64,000 nucleotides of DNA from Planctomycetota bacterium (lineage in GTDB: Bacteria > Planctomycetota > UBA8742 > UBA2392): assembly GCA_027493625.1 (NCBI GenBank), contig JAOSKM010000002.1:434001-498000 (forward strand). Direction: 5' to 3'. The position numbers and the translations under genes were made by a program. This document shows positions 18,913-29,138 of the stretch, one piece after another; position 1 is the first letter of the stretch; each line of letters starts with the position of its first letter. Under the pieces are notes generated by a model. That model was not told the origin of the DNA, ran no database searches, and saw nothing but the letters and a program-made list of their open reading frames with translations.

Positions 18913-19888
18913 GACGCGCGATCTCCGTGGCGGCCTGCACGATCTGCTCCACGCTCGGCAGCGCCGCCAGCTCCATGTGTCTCGCGTAGGGGATCGGCAC
19001 CTCGGCCGAGCACACGCGGCGCAGCGGCGCGTCAAGTTCGAAAAACGCCTGCTCCATGATGCGCGTGCAGACCTCGGCCGCGAAGCTGCCGGTCTTCCAC
19101 ATTTCGTCGATCACCACCGCGCGGTGCGTTTTGCTGACGCTGGCTACGATCGCCGCGTCGTCCAGCGGGCGCAAGGTGCGCAGGTCAAGCACCTCGGCGC
19201 TGATGCCCGCGGCTTCAAGCTGCCGCGCGGCCTCAAGCGCCTTGGGCAGGTTGCCGCCCCAGGTGATCAGCGAGACGTCGCTGCCCTCGCGGCGCACGGC
19301 CGCGTGGTCGATCTCAACGGCGCCGGCGTCGTCGGGCAGCTCGTCGGTGAGCGCCAGCAGGCCGACGTGTTCGAAGATGATCACGGGGTCCGGGTCGGCC
19401 AGGGCGGTCAGCAGCATGCCGCGCGCGTCGGCCACGGTGGCCGGCGCTACCACACGTAAGCCGGGCACGTGCGCGTACCAGCCTTCCAGGCTGTGCGAAT
19501 GCTGGGCGGCAAGCTGGCGCCCGGCGCCCATCGCCATGCGGATCACCAACGGCACGGAAATCTGACCGCCCGACATGTGGCGCAAGGTGGCGGCCGCGTT
19601 CACGATCTGGTCCAGGGCCAGCAGGCTGAAGTTGACGGTCATGACTTCGACGATCGGTCGCAGCCCGCCCATGGCCGCGCCGATGCCCGCGCCGACGAAG
19701 CCGGATTCCGACAACGGCGCGTCGATCACGCGGTCGGCGCCGAAATGATCGGCCAGACCCTTCGACACCGCGTAGGTGCCGCCGTAGCAGTTGACGTCCT
19801 CGCCAACCAGGAACACGCGCGGATCCTCCGACAGCGCCTGGAAGTGCGCGTCGTGCAAGGCTTCGCGGTAGCTGAGCGTACGGCTCAC
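18905..19888 (-). CDS. 2-oxoacid dehydrogenase E1 component, beta subunit
   Basis: A 327-residue beta subunit of the thiamine-diphosphate-dependent E1, pyruvate dehydrogenase/acetoin type. Conserved segments are [19 protein letters not shown] at the N-terminus, [13 protein letters not shown] and [20 protein letters not shown] near residues 50-75, and [11 protein letters not shown]-like and [11 protein letters not shown] in the C-terminal transketolase domain. The start is taken as GTG at 19888. It overlaps the E1 alpha stop as GTGA and gives the conserved N-terminus; an in-frame ATG at 19942 would add a non-conserved Arg-rich extension inside the upstream gene. It pairs with the alpha subunit encoded just before it. 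Confidence 0.9.
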   Translation of the reverse strand: MSRTLSYREALHDAHFQALSEDPRVFLVGEDVNCYGGTYAVSKGLADHFGADRVIDAPLSESGFVGAGIGAAMGGLRPIVEVMTVNFSLLALDQIVNAAATLRHMSGGQISVPLVIRMAMGAGRQLAAQHSHSLEGWYAHVPGLRVVAPATVADARGMLLTALADPDPVIIFEHVGLLALTDELPDDAGAVEIDHAAVRREGSDVSLITWGGNLPKALEAARQLEAAGISAEVLDLRTLRPLDDAAIVASVSKTHRAVVIDEMWKTGSFAAEVCTRIMEQAFFELDAPLRRVCSAEVPIPYARHMELAALPSVEQIVQAATEIARHE

Positions 19889-20861
19889 GGCGCACCTCGC
19901 GGCGTGTAGACGTCCTTCAGCAGGTCGGATTCGGCCTCCCACTCCGCCTGCTCGGAGAACTGCACGGCGTCCTCGATCTCGCTTGCGATCTCCTGCTCCA
20001 TGGCCTGCACGGCCGCTTCATCCAGCAGCCCCGCCGTCTCGCACTGCGCGCGGAAAGTGAGCAGCGGGTCCTTCTTCTTCCACTCACTCACCTCCGCCTG
20101 TTCGCGGTACAGCTCCGGGTCGAACATCGAGTGCGGCCGGAACCGATACGTGCGGCACTCCAGGAAGTAAGGCTTCAGGTCGGCGCGGATCGCGCTGATG
20201 GCGCGCTGCGCGGCTTCGTCAACGGCCAGCACGTCCATGCCGTCCACCACCTCGGCGCGGATTTTGTAGGCCTGCGCCTTGAGGTGGATGTCGGTCTGCG
20301 ACTCCGAACGCGCCAGGGCGGTGCCCATCGCGTAGCCGTTGTTCTCGCACACGAACAGCACCGGCAGTTCCCACAGTGCCGCCAGGTTGAGCGCCTCATG
20401 AAACTCGCCTTCGGCGGCAGCGCCTTCGCCGAAGAAGCAGACCGAGATGGCACCTTGGTCCAGGCGCTTCCTGGCCATGGCCAGTCCAACTGCGATGGGC
20501 AGGCCGGCGCCCACGATGGCGTGGCCGCCCAGGAAGCCGCGCTGCACATCGAACAGGTGCATCGAGCCGCCGCGCCCGCGGCTGCAGCCCGCAACTTTGC
20601 CGTACATCTCGGCCATGATCGCGCGCATCGACACGCCGCGCACCAGCGCGTGGCCGTGCTCGCGGTAGGTGGCGCTGATCACGTCGCGCGGCTCGAGGCG
20701 GTCGATCACGCCTGTGGCGATGGCCTCCTCACCGATGTAGAGGTGCAGGAAGCCGCGGATCTTCTGCTGCTTGTACAACTCGCCGCAGCGCTCTTCGAAG
20801 CGGCGGATGCGCAGCATCTGCCGATACAGCGCGTGGCAGCGGGCTTGGTCCGGCAGCGTGC

Positions 20862-20865
<4 letters not shown>
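19885..20865 (-). CDS. 2-oxoacid dehydrogenase E1 component, alpha subunit
   Basis: A 326-residue alpha subunit of a heterotetrameric E1. It shows [15 protein letters not shown] at the N-terminus, [13 protein letters not shown] near residues 67-79 and [10 protein letters not shown] near 97-106. The thiamine-diphosphate motif begins [15 protein letters not shown] (146-160) and ends ENN (174-176). Its usual first GDG is GEG here, a conservative change known in E1 alpha subunits. It decarboxylates the 2-oxoacid and passes the acyl group to E2. The ATG at 20865 overlaps the stop of the acetate-CoA ligase gene. Confidence 0.92.
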
Positions 20866-22598
<1,733 letters not shown>

Positions 22599-22687
22599 GC
22601 CCGCGCCCTTAAGCCGTTCCCGGATGCCATCTCACGAAATCGTAAACGCGGCGCAAGGCGGTTCGCGTCCGTTGCGGAATCGATTGT

Positions 22688-25600
22688 TCAGCCGGTGCGC
22701 AGGGTCGCGTACCGGCGCAACAGGGCGGCGGGCAGCGGAGATTCCAGCAGCCAGGTGATGCTCATCGGCCGCGAGCCCTCATGGTGCTGGTAGCGCACGG
22801 GACCCAGATAGGCATAGGCGTCGCTGGGGTTCTCGCGTACGAACAGCAGGAAGCGTGCGCCGTTGCTTGCCTGCTCGCGGTAACGACGGCCGGTAGGGGA
22901 ATCAGCACTGACTGTGCTCTGGCTCTGCCAGTGGAACAGCCGCTCGCTGATGGCGTAGTCCGCGTAGCGCGTGGTGGGGGAGAAATGCTTTTCGGACTTG
23001 TTCAACGTCACCAGGAACAGCTCGGTGTTGTGTTCTTTCAGCCACAGGACACCCTCACGGAAAGGCCGGCGTCGGGCCGGCGTCCACTCACCCACGGCGG
23101 TCAGGATTTCATCGCGCTGGTAGCGGCGGTGCAGGTGCAAGGGCCAATCCGCCGGCTCGGCGGCACGCGCAGGAGCAAGCGGCAGGTTCTCCAGTTTCAG
23201 GCAACAGAACTGGCGGCACTCATCGGCAATGGCCGAATCCGCGAGCAACTGTTTGACCGGCCAATCGGGTGTCACGTCATCGAGCTGGTCTGCACGTGCC
23301 AGCCGGAAACCGAGCATCAGCAACTGCCGGCGTTCGGCTTCACTGTGAGGCGCATCGCCATCCAGCGCCCGCAGGAACAGCTCCAGGCGCGCAGGGTCGT
23401 CCACGTGCAGGATGCGCTCCAGCCTTGCGCCCAGGTCCGGAGCCGCGGAGGAAGCCGGCAGCAGCCCCGCCTCGCGCAGCAACGCGCTCCAGCCGCCGAT
23501 GCGTTTCTCGTACAGGTCCGAGAGTTCGAGGCCCTGCGCCTCCAGGAATGCCGCCAGCGTCGGCACGGTGCCGCGCTCGCGGGTCAGCTCCTTCAGTTCC
23601 AGGGCAAGCTGCGTACGGCGCGGCTTCACGGCCTGTTTCAGGTTTTCCAGGATCGTCTTGCAGGACTCCCGATCCAGCTGCATATGGCAGCCGCTGGGCA
23701 GGCTGGGGAAGCCGTGCTCGACGGCCTCGGCCAGCTTGCCGCGCGGGATACCCGTCAGCGCGCGCAGTTTCAGGTCAACGCGGTACTTCTGGTGCATCTG
23801 GCCGATGAAGTCGAGCACCAGCGTGCTGGACTTGCCGGCGCTCAGGCGCAGGCCGCGCCCCAGCTGCTGCAGGAACACCGTGGGGCTTTCGGTGGGGCGC
23901 AGCAGCAGCAGGCAGTCGGCCTCGGGGATGTCCACGCCTTCGTTGTAAAGGTCGCAGGTGAAGATCACGTTGATGTCGCGCTCGCGCAGTCGTCGGATCG
24001 CGCCGGCCCGCTCTTCGGTGTTTGAGCCGCCATGCACGGCAATGGAAGGGATACCCGCCTGGTTGAACGTCTCGGCCATGAACTTCGCGTGTTCAACGCC
24101 GACGCAGAAGCCCAGCACACGCGCGGCGCGCGGGTGGCCGTGGAAGCGCGTGAACTGCTCAAGCACCAAAGCGGCGCGCATGTCATTACCTGTGTAGATG
24201 CCTTCCAGCTCAGCGGTGTCGTAGCCGCCGCGGCTCCAGCGCAGGCCGCGCAGGTCCGTGTTGTCGTGGATGCCGTAGTACTCAAAGGGCGTGAGCAGCT
24301 GGCGCTCGAGCGCGTCCCACAGTCGAATTTCGGCCGCCACGCGACCATCGAACCAGTGCAGGATGTCCAGCCCGTCCGCGCGCTCCGGCGTTGCCGTGAG
24401 GCCGAGCAGAATGCGGGGGCGAATGCCGTCCAGCAGCCTGCGGTAGGTGGCCGCCGCGGCGTGGTGAAACTCGTCTACCACCACGTAGTCCCAGTGGCTT
24501 TCCCCGTAGGCGGCAAGCAGGTCGCGTGACTGCAGGCTCTGGATGGTGGCGAACAGGTGGTCGTGACTGGATGGGTTGCTGCCGCCCTTCAGGATTTCGC
24601 CGAAGCTGCCGTCGCGCAGCACGTGCCGGAAACTGTTCAGCGCCTGGCCCAGTAGCTCTTCGCGGTGCGCAACGAACAGCAGGCGCGGGCGCAGGCCATC
24701 CACGCCGATCTGGCGGCGGTAGTCAAAGGCCGCCACCATCGTCTTGCCGGTGCCGGTGGCGGAAACCACCAGGTTGTGTGTGTGGCCGCGCAGTTCGCGC
24801 TCGGCCTGCAGCTGATCCAGGATTTCCTGCTGAAAGGGAAAGGGTTCCAGCTTCAGCGCGAAGCTGGATGAAGTGTCCGGCCTGGCGCCGCGCGCATCCG
24901 CGAGGGCATTTTCGACGCGGGCGCGCGAGGCGGGGTTGTCCGGGTCGTAGGCTTCGAATTCGCCGTCCTCCCACAGGCTCTCGAAGGCGCCGCGGAAGCG
25001 CTCGATGATGTGCGGCGCGTCGGCCTGGCAGGCCTTGAGCGTCCATTCAAGGCCGGAGTCCAGCGCGCTGGCGGAGACGTTGGCCGAGCCGACGTAAGCG
25101 GTGTGGAACCCGCTCTCGCGTCGGAATAGCCAAGCCTTGGCGTGCAGGCGGGTGCGCCGGTGATCGTGAGAGATGCGGACCTGTGTGTTGGGCAGTCGCG
25201 CCAGCCAGTCCAGCGCGACGGTTTCGGATGCACCCATGTAGGTGGTGGTGAGAACGCGCAGGGGCTTGCCGTCGCGCGCCAGCTTTTCAAGCGCCTCGCG
25301 CAGGCGACGGATTCCCTGCCACTTGATGAAGCTGACCAGGATGTCAACGCTGTCGGCGCTGGCGAGTTCCGCGAACAGCTCTGCGCCGAGCCGCGGTTCG
25401 CCTTTGGCGCCGGTCAGCAGCTCGCTATGGGAAAGCGGCGTGGTCGGGCGCGCCGGAGTCTCGCTCTCTCGGGAAACAGACAGCAACTGTTGCGCGGGAG
25501 GCACGATTTCGACGTCTCGAGTGCCGTCGCGGGCTGAGGTGCGCAGCAGTTCAATGATCTGGTTGCACATCCGCAGTTGCTGTTCCACCAGGTCGCCTTC

Positions 25601-25789
25601 GGAGGCGTGCAGGTGAGGCAGCAGACGCCGCATTTCGGATGCCACGTGATGTGCGAGCACTTCGGCGCTGTCGGCCCGGTCCAGCTTGCGCAGTTGCGGC
25701 CGCCGGTGCGAAGCACCAAGCTGCGCCAACCTGGCTTGCAACTCGAGCGTTACCAGTTGTTCGTAGAGCCCGTCCGGGAGTTGCGACAT
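22688..25789 (-). CDS. PLD-domain plus DEAH-box helicase, DUF3427 type
   Basis: A 1,033-residue multidomain protein. Residues about 130-290 hold a phospholipase D-like domain with a half HKD motif (RLHAKAWLF, then YVGSANVSASAL), a fold used for DNA cleavage. SF2 helicase motifs follow: motif I SATGTGKTMVA near 347-357, motif II VVVDEFHHA near 440-448, and motif VI QQLGRGLRLS near 668-677. The C-terminal part (about 850-1033) resembles DUF3427. Such proteins occur in defence loci. It lies just left of the island repeat, on the chromosomal side, and shares its architecture with the broken gene at 41715-43849. No partner gene is adjacent. Confidence 0.88.
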   Translation of the reverse strand: MSQLPDGLYEQLVTLELQARLAQLGASHRRPQLRKLDRADSAEVLAHHVASEMRRLLPHLHASEGDLVEQQLRMCNQIIELLRTSARDGTRDVEIVPPAQQLLSVSRESETPARPTTPLSHSELLTGAKGEPRLGAELFAELASADSVDILVSFIKWQGIRRLREALEKLARDGKPLRVLTTTYMGASETVALDWLARLPNTQVRISHDHRRTRLHAKAWLFRRESGFHTAYVGSANVSASALDSGLEWTLKACQADAPHIIERFRGAFESLWEDGEFEAYDPDNPASRARVENALADARGARPDTSSSFALKLEPFPFQQEILDQLQAERELRGHTHNLVVSATGTGKTMVAAFDYRRQIGVDGLRPRLLFVAHREELLGQALNSFRHVLRDGSFGEILKGGSNPSSHDHLFATIQSLQSRDLLAAYGESHWDYVVVDEFHHAAAATYRRLLDGIRPRILLGLTATPERADGLDILHWFDGRVAAEIRLWDALERQLLTPFEYYGIHDNTDLRGLRWSRGGYDTAELEGIYTGNDMRAALVLEQFTRFHGHPRAARVLGFCVGVEHAKFMAETFNQAGIPSIAVHGGSNTEERAGAIRRLRERDINVIFTCDLYNEGVDIPEADCLLLLRPTESPTVFLQQLGRGLRLSAGKSSTLVLDFIGQMHQKYRVDLKLRALTGIPRGKLAEAVEHGFPSLPSGCHMQLDRESCKTILENLKQAVKPRRTQLALELKELTRERGTVPTLAAFLEAQGLELSDLYEKRIGGWSALLREAGLLPASSAAPDLGARLERILHVDDPARLELFLRALDGDAPHSEAERRQLLMLGFRLARADQLDDVTPDWPVKQLLADSAIADECRQFCCLKLENLPLAPARAAEPADWPLHLHRRYQRDEILTAVGEWTPARRRPFREGVLWLKEHNTELFLVTLNKSEKHFSPTTRYADYAISERLFHWQSQSTVSADSPTGRRYREQASNGARFLLFVRENPSDAYAYLGPVRYQHHEGSRPMSITWLLESPLPAALLRRYATLRTG

Positions 25790-26107
25790 TCAGCCAGGAT
25801 GGCTTGCACCACGAAAAAGGGCCAGATGGTTGCGACGATGCGCTGCAGAACAACGCACGAGCCACGAACCTGAAAGCCTGCCTTCAAAGCGCTGTTGCGG
25901 GAGGCGGTAGCATACTGAATGACAGCCGGCATCCCCCCTGCTGGATGGACCCGAAACGCGGGATGCAGCCGGCGAAGCGCCACTCACGGACAGGAAAGTA
26001 CGCGCGCAAGCACGAGAGGGAAGTAGTCGTCGCAGCGAAAGAAACACCACCGGCGCCAAAGGAAAACCGCCAGCTTCAGCAAACTGCTCCAGCTGGCGGC
26101 GTGCGTA
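25790..26107. other. chromosomal flank left of island A
   Basis: No gene could be supported here. The region holds the promoter side of the PLD/DEAH helicase gene, an imperfect hairpin around GCATCCC/GGGATGC (about 25928-25964) and the minus-strand terminator described separately. It is the expected downstream flank of the tRNA-Gly gene before island insertion. Confidence 0.5.
26063..26099 (-). terminator. Rho-independent terminator on the minus strand, probably of the original tRNA-Gly gene
   Basis: Read on the minus strand, a 9-bp stem CCGCCAGCT/AGCTGGCGG (26091-26099 with 26067-26075) is followed by TTTT (26066-26063). It starts eight bases beyond the CCA end of the tRNA-Gly fragment at 26108, the usual place for a tRNA terminator. 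The left flank is therefore probably native chromosome. Confidence 0.75.
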
Positions 26108-26152
26108 TGGAGCGGGCGAAGGGGTTCGAACCCTCGACCACCTGCTTGGGAA
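26108..26152 (-). repeat. left island repeat (att site): 3' part of a tRNA-Gly(CCC) gene
   Basis: A 45-base sequence identical to 59178-59222. On the minus strand it reads as the 3' part of a tRNA: anticodon loop TTCCCAA (anticodon CCC), anticodon stem start GC, T-arm GAGGG-TTCGAAC-CCCTT, acceptor strand CGCCCGC and TCCA. The 5' half is missing: beyond 26152 the sequence is gcgac, which does not complete the anticodon stem. It is therefore an attachment-site copy and not a functional tRNA. Tyrosine integrases commonly use tRNA 3' ends as targets. Confidence 0.93.
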
Positions 26153-26284
26153 GCGACAAAAGGCCATTTGCCCCTGTTTGTCCCAGACTACACGAATCTC
26201 CCCGAACGTGCTATTTTAAGCGTGGTTGCGGGCTACGTGTGGGCATTTTGCCTACCCCCGCTTACCTTGATTTGGCTCGGATTT

Positions 26285-26303
26285 CGTGTACATATCGTGT
26301 ACA
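26285..26303. repeat. CGTGTACA direct repeat pair, candidate integrase arm site (left end)
   Basis: CGTGTACA occurs at 26285-26292 and 26296-26303, an 11-base period or about one helical turn. It lies between the att repeat and the integrase gene. The same octamer pair occurs inside the right att repeat at 59092-59111. Such paired sites near att cores are typical for integrase arm-type or excisionase binding. Confidence 0.6.
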
Positions 26304-26357
26304 GCTTTCTCACGGTAGACCACCTGCCCTGTGAGCAGGTGGTCAGGGGTTCCGACG

Positions 26358-27629
26358 ATGGGTAGGGCGAAGAAACCGGCTCGGGTTCGACGCTGGAGAG
26401 GCGAGTGGTACCTGTTCTACACCGACTACAGCACGGGCCGTCAGGTTCGTGTGGCTTGTAGCAGTCTCAAGGCGTTCAATGCTGAACAGCGGAAGGACCT
26501 TGAGCAAGAGTACCGAGGGAAGGAAGTCAACGAACGAGCGGAAGTGCTCAAGCGGGGTGGCGGTCTTGCCTACGACCGCCTGCTGAGCGATGAGATCGAC
26601 GACTACCTTGAAGCCACAGAAAAGCGGGTGAAGGCACGTGAGGCAAACCCGAAAGCCAGATCGGGTTTGAGTGCCAAAACATCGGAGGTGATCACGCACG
26701 TGCTTGGCCACTTCAAGGCATGGCTGACAGCCAAGCGAAGGCACGAGACGCAGACTGGCCAACTCGACGGCCCAACGCTTACCGAGTACATCGATGACCT
26801 AGCGGCAGAGCCCGCGAGGCTGGGGAACAAGGACGTCAAACGCTCTCCCGCGACCGTGAATCAGTACATCAGGACCGTGAAAACCTGTTTGACCTGGATC
26901 AACAGCCGAAGACCTCCACGCTTCCCCGACTACGCCTATCTTGCAGGCTCGCTCAAACCCCTGCGCGAAGACGCCACCACACCTACCGCATACTCGTCCG
27001 CAGAGCTCAAGGCGTTCCTAAAGAAGGCATTGGAACGAGAGCGACCCGTCAAAGTAGTGGAAGTGAAGCGCACGAAAACCGCGACGGGCAAGGCGGAGAA
27101 GTTCCAAATGCAGACAGTCAAGAATGCAGCCACACCCGTCTCGCGACTGTTCCTGCTATTAGCGCTGACTGGTTGCCGTGTTGGGGAGGCGCTGAACCTG
27201 AAGTGGTCCGACGTAGACCTTGAACGTGGCCGGATTACTATTCGGGCGCAGAAGACTGGCAGGACAAGATGGCTGCCTTTGCAGGGGGCACCCGAAGGGG
27301 CCGTCGCACCAAATCTCGTGAAGCTTATGAAGAAGTGGAGAGAGGAAAACGAGCAGCGTGTGTATGTGCTGCCTCACGATGACCTCGATTCCCCGGTGTT
27401 TCCTAAGGGCGCTTGGCAAGGCGTCGTGTTGGCTACCAAGGGGCCGCGGATTTCACCTCAAAGGCTTCGACAGAACTTTACAAGCTATGCAGCGTCGCTT
27501 GGAATACCGGCCGCCGTTACGGCACTCTGGCAAGGGCACGGAGTCGAGGTTGCCGAAAAACACTATCGCGCGCAGGTGCTAGATCGTCAGGACGGCGATA
27601 GCATCGAATCAGCGATGGGGCTTGCGTAA
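26358..27629 (+). CDS. tyrosine recombinase (integrase of island A)
   Basis: A 423-residue site-specific recombinase. The N-terminal arm/core-binding part runs to about residue 225. The catalytic domain has Arg I in LTGCRVGEALNLKW (near 280), Lys in RAQKTGRTR (near 306), and box II as QRLRQNFTSYAAS, in which Gln replaces the usual His of HxxR. WQGHGVEVAEKHY (near 393-405) supplies the second His/Trp region and the nucleophile Tyr. The ATG at 26358 follows AGGGG; a GTG at 26331 is possible. The position next to the tRNA-Gly repeat marks it as the enzyme that moves island A. Confidence 0.9.
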   Translation: MGRAKKPARVRRWRGEWYLFYTDYSTGRQVRVACSSLKAFNAEQRKDLEQEYRGKEVNERAEVLKRGGGLAYDRLLSDEIDDYLEATEKRVKAREANPKARSGLSAKTSEVITHVLGHFKAWLTAKRRHETQTGQLDGPTLTEYIDDLAAEPARLGNKDVKRSPATVNQYIRTVKTCLTWINSRRPPRFPDYAYLAGSLKPLREDATTPTAYSSAELKAFLKKALERERPVKVVEVKRTKTATGKAEKFQMQTVKNAATPVSRLFLLLALTGCRVGEALNLKWSDVDLERGRITIRAQKTGRTRWLPLQGAPEGAVAPNLVKLMKKWREENEQRVYVLPHDDLDSPVFPKGAWQGVVLATKGPRISPQRLRQNFTSYAASLGIPAAVTALWQGHGVEVAEKHYRAQVLDRQDGDSIESAMGLA

Positions 27630-27645
27630 CGTGAAGGCACATCTA

Positions 27646-28539
27646 ATGAACCGTCAGATTGAGGAAGTTCGGCAGGGCTTGGTTGACTCAGCAATTGCAG
27701 TTGCGGAACTGACTGAACAGATCAGTCATGTGGTCAGTGAGTCCCTGAGGATAGCCGGTCTTGAGGACGATGCCGTCGCTGAAGGCATGCGACCCGGCTC
27801 TGCGTTGCTTTCTTTCTTGCACAGCGCTGCTGCCAAGGCCGCGCGAGCAGCTGGTCGAGCGGGGCTAGCTTCTGTCCTGTTTCAGCACCCCGATCTGATC
27901 AACCTTGTCAAGGTGCTGTTCGAGATGAATGTACGCTGCCAGCAAATCATCGCTCAGATTTACTCTGCTGCCGACCACCTTGCAAAACAGGACGCGCATG
28001 GAGATCAGGTAACCATGCGGCAACTCGCGGACATGGTGAAGTCAACCTTTGTCGGCTTCCAACAAGACGTGGGCAGCGCATTTGGAAAACTCAGTAACGC
28101 GGAGAAGACGCTCGCTGAACAGATAAGCGGAAGTCGCCCAGAGGTACTTGTCTCGCAATCGCCAACGCGGAAGAACCGGGTGCTCGTATCGGTTTCCAGT
28201 AAGCGAAACAACAAGTCTGTTGAGACGTCCGCGAGAGTGGGTGACATACTGTTGGGATTCTCACGTGACTTCGAGGTCAAAGCCGATGTTCGTCTCGTTG
28301 AGGGCTACGGCGAGGATGCAAGCGCGCGGAGTAAGTGCCTGATGGATGTGATGAAGGACCTCGGGCTTGAACACACTGTCCTGAAGGTAGTTGGGCGCAA
28401 CAAAGTTGGGAACGCCGCCTGGTACCAAGCTCCTACGCTCCTCGGTCGAGTTCGTGACGACCGCCATGCTGCGGACGAAAAGACCGTGGAAGACATTGCA
28501 GACGCGCTCTTCGATGACGCTGAAGAGACGTCGATATAG
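27646..28539 (+). CDS. protein of unknown function next to the integrase
   Basis: A protein of about 297 residues that I do not recognise. The N-terminal half is helical with long amphipathic stretches (IEEVRQGLVDSAIAVAELTE, then VLFEMNVRCQQIIAQIYSAA). The C-terminal half is a mixed domain (VLVSVSSKRNNKSVETSARV, then LEHTVLKVVGRNKVGNAAWY). There are no membrane segments and no cysteine cluster. The ATG at 27646 has GAAGG eight bases upstream; GTG at 27631 and TTG at 27622 are also in frame. It almost touches the integrase gene and is probably co-transcribed with it. Confidence 0.75.
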   Translation: MNRQIEEVRQGLVDSAIAVAELTEQISHVVSESLRIAGLEDDAVAEGMRPGSALLSFLHSAAAKAARAAGRAGLASVLFQHPDLINLVKVLFEMNVRCQQIIAQIYSAADHLAKQDAHGDQVTMRQLADMVKSTFVGFQQDVGSAFGKLSNAEKTLAEQISGSRPEVLVSQSPTRKNRVLVSVSSKRNNKSVETSARVGDILLGFSRDFEVKADVRLVEGYGEDASARSKCLMDVMKDLGLEHTVLKVVGRNKVGNAAWYQAPTLLGRVRDDRHAADEKTVEDIADALFDDAEETSI

Positions 28540-28790
28540 GCATCCCAAGTCATTCAATGCAACTTCGAGTCGCGCAAGCCGCGTCTTGAGTACCTATCGA
28601 GCCGTCTTTTTCGGCGGCGAGACCAAGTTCGTTCACAAACATCATTGAGCTGGCATGCGAAGGCTTTCGTGTCGCCTATGCAGGCGGCCATTTGCGGTCG
28701 ATGTGTTCATGTTTCCGCGCAGACTGGCGGGGCACACTGAAGTCGTTGCGAGTGAGGCACTGGTGCCCACGGCAAGCGACGAGGTGTGCG

Positions 28791-29015
28791 ATGGATGGTG
28801 GACTTCCAAGACTGCTTACGCTGGCCCAAGCGGCGCGCGCGCTGGGCGAAAACGTAAGCGTCAAGGTTCTCCGATCCGAAGTACACGCGGGTCGACTCAA
28901 GTGCTACCGGCTCCGGCCAAGCTCCAACGCGAAGATCCTGATCAGTGAAGCAGAGCTCGCTCGCTGGTTGGAAGAAGTTGCAGGCAAGCGCCAATTGGCG
29001 TTTCGCCAGCAGTAG
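28791..29015 (+). CDS. small helix-turn-helix DNA-binding protein, excisionase-like
   Basis: A 74-residue protein whose core LLTLAQAARALGENVSVKVLR and the following wing (GRLKCYRLRPSSNAKILIS) resemble winged-helix excisionases of the MerR/HTH_17 type. It ends in ELARWLEEVAG, usual for this group. The ATG at 28791 has GAGG six bases upstream; upstream starts would add an unrelated Cys/Arg-rich tail. The position after the integrase fits a recombination directionality factor or a regulator of the island's early genes. Confidence 0.7.
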   Translation: MDGGLPRLLTLAQAARALGENVSVKVLRSEVHAGRLKCYRLRPSSNAKILISEAELARWLEEVAGKRQLAFRQQ

Positions 29016-29138
29016 GACGGTCTGGCGTGGTCCGGAGACGTACCGGGGCATCCCAGTTGCGACAGGCGTGGCGGAAGCCGTTCCGGGGCACCTGTACAGG
29101 GTAATGCAAAATCAATGAACCAAAGGAGTACTTTAGCC

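Noticed and set aside
26108-26152. Functional tRNA-Gly gene at the island repeats
   Set aside because: Only the 3' part from the anticodon loop is present at both copies; the sequence beyond does not form the anticodon or D stems.
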